Assembly (NCBI RefSeq): GCF_030227115.1
Contig: NZ_JASSUA010000001.1
Coordinates: forward strand, 62,001 to 126,000
Direction of reading: 5' to 3'
From: Marinobacter sp. SS13-12
GTDB lineage: Bacteria > Pseudomonadota > Gammaproteobacteria > Pseudomonadales > Oleiphilaceae
Length of the DNA: 64,000 nt
The position numbers were made by a program, and so were the translations under genes. Positions within the stretch are counted from its first letter, which is position 1, and the number at the start of each line of letters is the position of its first letter. The notes beneath the pieces are model-generated. The model did no database searches. It was given only the letters and a program-made list of their open reading frames with translations, and was not told the DNA's origin. Of the stretch, positions 60,278-64,000 are shown one piece after another.

Positions 60278-61366
60278 ATGACCGAAGTACCTCAAGAACA
60301 ATCCGGAACATTCGGCAGCACCCTGCCGACAATACCTCCACTGGACCCTGGCCGTGTCTCGCTGATTGAGAGGGAGGGGTTGTCGGTCAAACAGCTGGAG
60401 CCTCTTGGTGTTGAGATATACGGTGCTGATGTTCGTTCCAGACTCCCCGAGCCTGTCATCGAGGCTTTGGAGGTGGAAATGGCGAATCGGGGCTTCATCG
60501 TCTTTAAACACCAGACTGGTCTATCCGCTGATGAACTGGTTGAGGCGAGCAAATGGTGGGGCGCTCACCAGATTCATTCTACCCATGGCGTCCACCCTGC
60601 AACGCCCGGAGGGAACCGGCATATCTTCCGCTGCTCCAATGACAGCCGCCAGGGAATCCTTGGTGTTGGCCCTCAATGGCACAACGATGGCAGTTTTGAA
60701 GCAGCTACGTTTTCCCATTCAGCGTACTACATGGCGCGAGCGCCTGAACAAGGGGGTGGTACGCATTTCGCTCATCAGGGCGCGGCTTTTGACGCACTGC
60801 CAGAGGAAAAACAGGAATTCTGGGAACGCCTTGTCTCCGTAAACTCCGCTTCCAGCGTGACTCATCCGGTCGTACACATGCACCCTGTTTCCGGACGAAA
60901 AAGTGTATGGCTTCACCTGGGGATGACCGGTGCCGTTATCGAGAGGTTGCCGGAAGATGATTTATCGATCGATAAACTGAAGAAAGAACCAGCAACCGCG
61001 GATAAATTTCGTTTGCTGACAGAAGATGAAATGAAGCAGCTTTTCAATGACTATAACGATCTCATGAATGACTCCTTCGAGAAGGGATACGGGATACGTT
61101 ATCACTATGACACTGGCGACTTACTCTACATCGATAACTGGGCAGTCGCTCACAGGGCAGCGCCCGAAGCGCATATGCCGGCTGAAAAACAGGGATTGAG
61201 GATCATGGATCGTGTCACTATCAAGTCGAAACAGGACCTGGCTCCTCACTTCGGGTTACCCCAGTATATTAATATTAACGGCCCTCATCCCTTCAATAAG
61301 GATGGCGTCTGGCTAGCCGGTGGCGTGGGATTTCGGTGGAAAGATGACATCCGTATGCAGAACTGA
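60278..61366 (+). CDS. TauD/TfdA-family Fe(II)/2-oxoglutarate dioxygenase
   Basis: About 362 residues from ATG 60278, with GAGGA upstream. The iron-binding facial triad is H135-x-D137 (PQWHNDGSF) and distal H292 (NWAVAHRAAP), and Arg in GLRIMDRV would bind 2-oxoglutarate. A 40-residue N-terminal extension precedes the TauD-like fold (LEPLGVEIYGADVRSRLPEP). Likely oxidises a small sulfonate, ether or amino-acid-like substrate; identity unknown. It stands alone, with slightly lower GC than its neighbours. Confidence 0.87.
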   Translation: MTEVPQEQSGTFGSTLPTIPPLDPGRVSLIEREGLSVKQLEPLGVEIYGADVRSRLPEPVIEALEVEMANRGFIVFKHQTGLSADELVEASKWWGAHQIHSTHGVHPATPGGNRHIFRCSNDSRQGILGVGPQWHNDGSFEAATFSHSAYYMARAPEQGGGTHFAHQGAAFDALPEEKQEFWERLVSVNSASSVTHPVVHMHPVSGRKSVWLHLGMTGAVIERLPEDDLSIDKLKKEPATADKFRLLTEDEMKQLFNDYNDLMNDSFEKGYGIRYHYDTGDLLYIDNWAVAHRAAPEAHMPAEKQGLRIMDRVTIKSKQDLAPHFGLPQYININGPHPFNKDGVWLAGGVGFRWKDDIRMQN

Positions 61367-61397
61367 TCTGTTATGCAAACCTGGATTTTTCCTCGCA

Positions 61398-61459
61398 CTG
61401 TCGATTTCCACTTCCGATGCACGACTTACCGGTGAAGACAATCACTGGAGAACAACAGG
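61398..61459 (+). promoter_or_regulatory. Duplicated leader, copy 1
   Basis: CTGTCGATTTCCA, then CGACTTACC-GTGAAGACA and ATCACTGGAGAAC immediately precede the PhnB-like gene. The same leader, with a 7-nt insertion, precedes the YCII-PhnB gene at 61981-62049. It includes the ribosome site (TGGAG). Confidence 0.65.
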
Positions 61460-61942
61460 ATGAGACACCCAAAGAATACCATTTGCCTTTGGTACAACGG
61501 CGACGCCGAAGAGGCGGCGCGTTTTTACGCGGAGACCTTCCCCGACTCTTCTGTCGATGCTGTTCATTACGCCCCGGGCGACTATCCCTCGGGGGTACAG
61601 GGGGATGTACTGACAGTGGAGTTCACGGTTCTGGGTATTCCCTGCCTCGGGCTTAATGGCGGCCCCGCTTTCACGCACAGCGAAGCCTTCTCGTTTCAGG
61701 TTGCCACCGTCGATCAGGCGGAAACCGACCGTTACTGGAATGCGATTGTAGACAACGATGGCGAAGAGAGTGCGTGCGGCTGGTGCCGGGACAAGTGGGG
61801 CCTGTCCTGGCAAATTACGCCGCTGGCTTTGACAGAAGCGATAACCGACCCCGACCGTGCGGCCGCCAAGCGGGCGTTCGAGGCGATGATGCAGATGGGA
61901 AAGATCGATATTGCGGCCATTGAAGCGGCACGCCGGGGATGA
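61460..61942 (+). CDS. PhnB/VOC-fold protein (3-demethylubiquinone methyltransferase-like fold)
   Basis: 160 residues: ICLWYNGDAEEAARFYAETF at the N-terminus, GIPCLGLNGGPAFTHSEAFS near residue 70, and GWCRDKWGLSWQITP near 125. This is the PhnB-type 'VOC' group annotated as 3-demethylubiquinone-9 3-methyltransferase but lacking a methyltransferase domain. It is followed by a YCII-PhnB fusion with the same leader, so the two are probably co-regulated. Confidence 0.87.
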   Translation: MRHPKNTICLWYNGDAEEAARFYAETFPDSSVDAVHYAPGDYPSGVQGDVLTVEFTVLGIPCLGLNGGPAFTHSEAFSFQVATVDQAETDRYWNAIVDNDGEESACGWCRDKWGLSWQITPLALTEAITDPDRAAAKRAFEAMMQMGKIDIAAIEAARRG

Positions 61943-61980
61943 CGTCGCAAAAACTGTTGCCCGGATAAATATTCCAGACC

Positions 61981-62049
61981 CTGTCGATTTCCATCGGACT
62001 TGCGCGACTTACCAGTGAAGACAAACAACAATCACTGGAGAACGACATT
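61981..62049 (+). promoter_or_regulatory. Duplicated leader, copy 2
   Basis: Same motifs as 61398-61459 in the same order (CTGTCGATTTCCA, CGACTTACC-GTGAAGACA, ATCACTGGAGAAC), ending at the start codon of the YCII-PhnB gene. Confidence 0.65.
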
Positions 62050-62871
62050 ATGAAATACATGTTGATGCGCAAGGCCGACTCAGACACCGAGAAAGGTGTG
62101 TTACCCAACGAAGACATCCTGCAGGCCATGGCGGACTTCAATGAACGTATGACTCAGGCCGGGGTTTTCATCGATGGTGATGGCTTGCGACCAACCAGCG
62201 AAGGCTGCCGTATTCAGTTCCGCAATGGCGAGCCCACTGTGCTGCAGGGGCCATTCGAGCACACCAGCGAGCTGCTGGCTGGCTACAGCGTGCTGGAAGT
62301 GGATTCGCTGGAAGACGCCATCGCATGGGCAAAACAGTGGCCCCGGGAAGATGCCGGCGGCAATGTCACCCTGGAGCTGCGCCGGTATTTCACGCTTGAG
62401 GACTTCGAGCCCGGCGCTGCGCTTGAAAAACACCGCGCTCACGGAAAGCTGCCCCGTGAGATGAACGTGCACGTGGCATTTGGCGGTAACTGTCGGGAAG
62501 CCATGGAGTTCTATGCGGAGGTGACCGCAGGCACTCTGGAAGCCATGATTACCTATGGGGAAACACCTGCAGCAGAGGATGTACCGGCAGAGATGCATGA
62601 TCGCATTGTCCACTCCTCTCTCAACATCCGGGGCCGCCGGCTGATGGGAGCCGATATGGCTGGCGACTGCTATCAACCACCCCAGGGTGCCCAGGTTCAT
62701 CTTGACTACGCGGACACTGAGCAGTCGGAGCGGGTTTTCCATGCACTGTCCGAAGAGGGCACAGTGATCATGCCGTTTGAACAGACCTTCTGGGCACACC
62801 GTTTCGGAATGGTGCAGGACCGCTTCGGGGTTCAGTGGATGATCAGCGCCGACCTCGAGCAATGCCAGTAA
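62050..62871 (+). CDS. YCII-PhnB fusion protein
   Basis: 273 residues: an N-terminal YCII-like domain (1-120; MKYMLMRKADSDTE, FRNGEPTVLQGPFEHTSELL) joined by a short linker (ALEKHRAHGKLPREMN) to a C-terminal PhnB/VOC domain (130-273; VAFGGNCREAMEFYAEVTAG, FWAHRFGMVQDRFGVQWMIS). The two domain types occur as separate adjacent genes at 47654 and 48104. The fusion suggests that they work on the same substrate or complex. Confidence 0.85.
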   Translation: MKYMLMRKADSDTEKGVLPNEDILQAMADFNERMTQAGVFIDGDGLRPTSEGCRIQFRNGEPTVLQGPFEHTSELLAGYSVLEVDSLEDAIAWAKQWPREDAGGNVTLELRRYFTLEDFEPGAALEKHRAHGKLPREMNVHVAFGGNCREAMEFYAEVTAGTLEAMITYGETPAAEDVPAEMHDRIVHSSLNIRGRRLMGADMAGDCYQPPQGAQVHLDYADTEQSERVFHALSEEGTVIMPFEQTFWAHRFGMVQDRFGVQWMISADLEQCQ

Positions 62872-62960
62872 GTGTGCAGGAGATGACCATGCGTTTTCCG
62901 TGATGCTTGCCAAGTTCCTTGCGATCATCCTGCACCAGACTCCGAAACGCCTGCCATATA

Positions 62961-62986
62961 ACCGGAGAGTCTCAGGGCTCTCCGGT
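62961..62986 (+). terminator. Hairpin after the YCII-PhnB gene
   Basis: Perfect 9-bp stem ACCGGAGAG (62961-62969) / CTCTCCGGT (62978-62986), loop of 8. It lies 90 bp after the stop with no T-run, so it may be a factor-assisted terminator. Confidence 0.5.
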
Positions 62987-63069
62987 TGATGCAAAACTAA
63001 AGCTCTTCCTACCTCTGAGTCTGGTGATATATTGATCAAACCCCACCAACGTCATTGAGGAGTGCGCAC

Positions 63070-63852
63070 ATGAGAGCTGCTCTTTGTCTATCTCGCCCTA
63101 TCCGTTCCATTTGTTCTTTGGCACTTTTGAGCGTTACCAGCCTGGCCTTCGCGGCCGACCCATCGGTTTTCACCGGAACGCCCGTAGCGGTGGGGAATGG
63201 CAACGCGCGAGTGATGGTAATAACCAATGGGATGAACGAACCTGACTCCGTGTCTGTGGTTATGAGCAAGGATGCGCTCCAGGGCCTTCCGGAAGCTAAT
63301 GGCGACAAGATGGTCTGGGAGTTTACGTTGCCCATGCCGGGTGACGGCCCGCAGACGGGATATGATCACGTCGTTCTTGACTGGAATCCTGCCGGACACA
63401 TTCCTGAGGGTGTCTACTCTGTTCCCCATTTTGATGTGCATTTTTATCTGATCAGCCATGGAGAGCGTGAGGCAATTACCTTCCATGGCGAAGGCCGTGA
63501 AATGGCCATGGCGGCACCAGACCAACAACTCGTGCCCACCGGCTATGTCATCCCGCCCGATGCGGCGGTGGACAGGATGGGAATGCACGGCCTTGATCCG
63601 GCCGGGAGTGAATTCCATGGCAAACCCTTCAGCCACAATTTCATTTACGGCTATTACAAGGGCGAGCTGATATTTGTTGAGCCAATGGTGTCCCTGGCTT
63701 TCCTGCAGTCACTTCCGGAGATAGCGTCACCGGTCAAGAAACCGCAGAGATATAGCTACCCGGCATGGTACCCGGCGACTTACCGAGTCGGGTTTGATGC
63801 CGGCAAAGGCGAGTACACCATCGTGCTCCAGGGCCTGAAGAGATACGACTGA
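63070..63852 (+). CDS. Exported DUF5602-like (TTHB210-type) protein
   Basis: About 260 residues from ATG 63070 (GAGGAG upstream). A signal peptide (MRAALCLSRPIRSICSLALL to AFAA) is followed by ADPSVFTGTPVAVGNGNARV. The mature part contains HVVLDWNPAGHIPEGVYSVP, PHFDVHFYLIS (a His/Asp cluster that could bind metal) and GFDAGKGEYTIVLQGL. This resembles the DUF5602/TTHB210 family of periplasmic proteins of unknown role. Confidence 0.7.
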   Translation: MRAALCLSRPIRSICSLALLSVTSLAFAADPSVFTGTPVAVGNGNARVMVITNGMNEPDSVSVVMSKDALQGLPEANGDKMVWEFTLPMPGDGPQTGYDHVVLDWNPAGHIPEGVYSVPHFDVHFYLISHGEREAITFHGEGREMAMAAPDQQLVPTGYVIPPDAAVDRMGMHGLDPAGSEFHGKPFSHNFIYGYYKGELIFVEPMVSLAFLQSLPEIASPVKKPQRYSYPAWYPATYRVGFDAGKGEYTIVLQGLKRYD

Positions 63853-63946
63853 TTTCCTGAATACTGGCCAGGTCGTGTTTCATTCGCAAACCGTGGGATT
63901 GTCTATAGTGGTAGTAAGGGAATCTTACTGACGGGAGGTCAACGCC

Positions 63947-64000
63947 ATGAAACGCATCGCGATCTGCTTTGATGGCACCTGGAACCGGCCAGAAGTAAAC
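63947..64000 (+). CDS. DUF2235-domain protein, first 18 codons only
   Basis: MKRIAICFDGTWNRPEVN, with ACGGGAGG before the ATG at 63947. FDGTWN is the invariant start of DUF2235 alpha/beta hydrolases, a family that includes Tle1-type phospholipase effectors and free-standing hydrolases. The rest is outside the window. A -10-like TATAGT at about 63905 suggests its own promoter. Confidence 0.72.
   Translation, partial: MKRIAICFDGTWNRPEVN

Noticed and set aside
1..64000. tRNA, rRNA, CRISPR arrays, transposase or integrase genes
   Set aside because: No regularly spaced direct repeats, RNA-gene signatures or DDE/tyrosine-recombinase motifs were seen by eye. Small or degenerate examples could have been missed.

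Overview
The window looks like chromosome from a marine, GC-rich gammaproteobacterium of the Marinobacter type. This rests on gene content and style (a complete liuR-ABCDE leucine pathway, CheV, a D-lactate dehydrogenase/LldR pair, many acyl-CoA enzymes), not on a database match. No rRNA, tRNA, CRISPR array, insertion sequence or integrase gene was seen.

Layout. (1) 1-12.1 kb, all minus strand: a catabolic block resembling the levulinate/4-hydroxyacid (Lva) pathway of Pseudomonas putida. It has an SDR reductase, an ACAD-type enzyme, an APH-type kinase, a DUF6285 partner and an acyl-CoA synthetase. These are followed by a full LIV-type ABC importer (binding protein, two permeases, two ATPases), a TetR regulator, a succinate-semialdehyde-type dehydrogenase and the start of a CaiB/BaiF CoA-transferase. 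(2) 12.2-21.9 kb: housekeeping and regulatory genes, including a LysR/DUF1127 divergent pair, an MscS channel, a D-lactate dehydrogenase divergent from an LldR-type repressor with a perfect 17-bp operator between them, CheV and an AraC regulator. (3) 21.9-27.1 kb, minus strand: a short beta-oxidation operon (acyl-CoA ligase, 3-hydroxyacyl-CoA dehydrogenase type SDR, acyl-CoA dehydrogenase, thiolase). (4) 28.4-38.1 kb, plus strand: liuR-liuABCDE for leucine/isovalerate degradation, then an AhpD-like protein and an acyl-CoA ligase, closed by a terminator.

(5) 38.1-53.6 kb: an accessory island, visibly AT-richer at 38.4-44.2 kb. Same-strand, mostly unrecognised genes (a HEPN-like protein, two PD-(D/E)XK-like nucleases, small membrane proteins, a radical SAM protein coupled to a membrane protein) are separated in places by imperfect palindromes resembling integron attC sites. 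After that come three near-identical ABM-family genes dispersed among GNAT acetyltransferases, YCII and glyoxalase-fold proteins, an orphan antitoxin, and a minimal nucleotidyltransferase whose expected partner is replaced by a YCII fragment. The island ends with a two-gene membrane unit and a trypsin-like protease facing an exported protein and an alpha/beta hydrolase. (6) 53.8-64 kb: a fatty acid desaturase, a deletion-inactivated ion channel, a DUF2959 lipoprotein, an HPP-CBS membrane protein, a PRPP-synthase homologue, a methyltransferase, a TauD-type dioxygenase, two PhnB/YCII genes with duplicated leaders, an exported DUF5602-like protein and the start of a DUF2235 gene.

The most unusual structure is a pair of 108-nt intergenic elements (23.2 and 35.7 kb). 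They have nearly identical 52-nt cores, but their 28-nt arms differ in sequence while staying self-complementary. Both sit inside acyl-CoA operons and in the same orientation relative to transcription.
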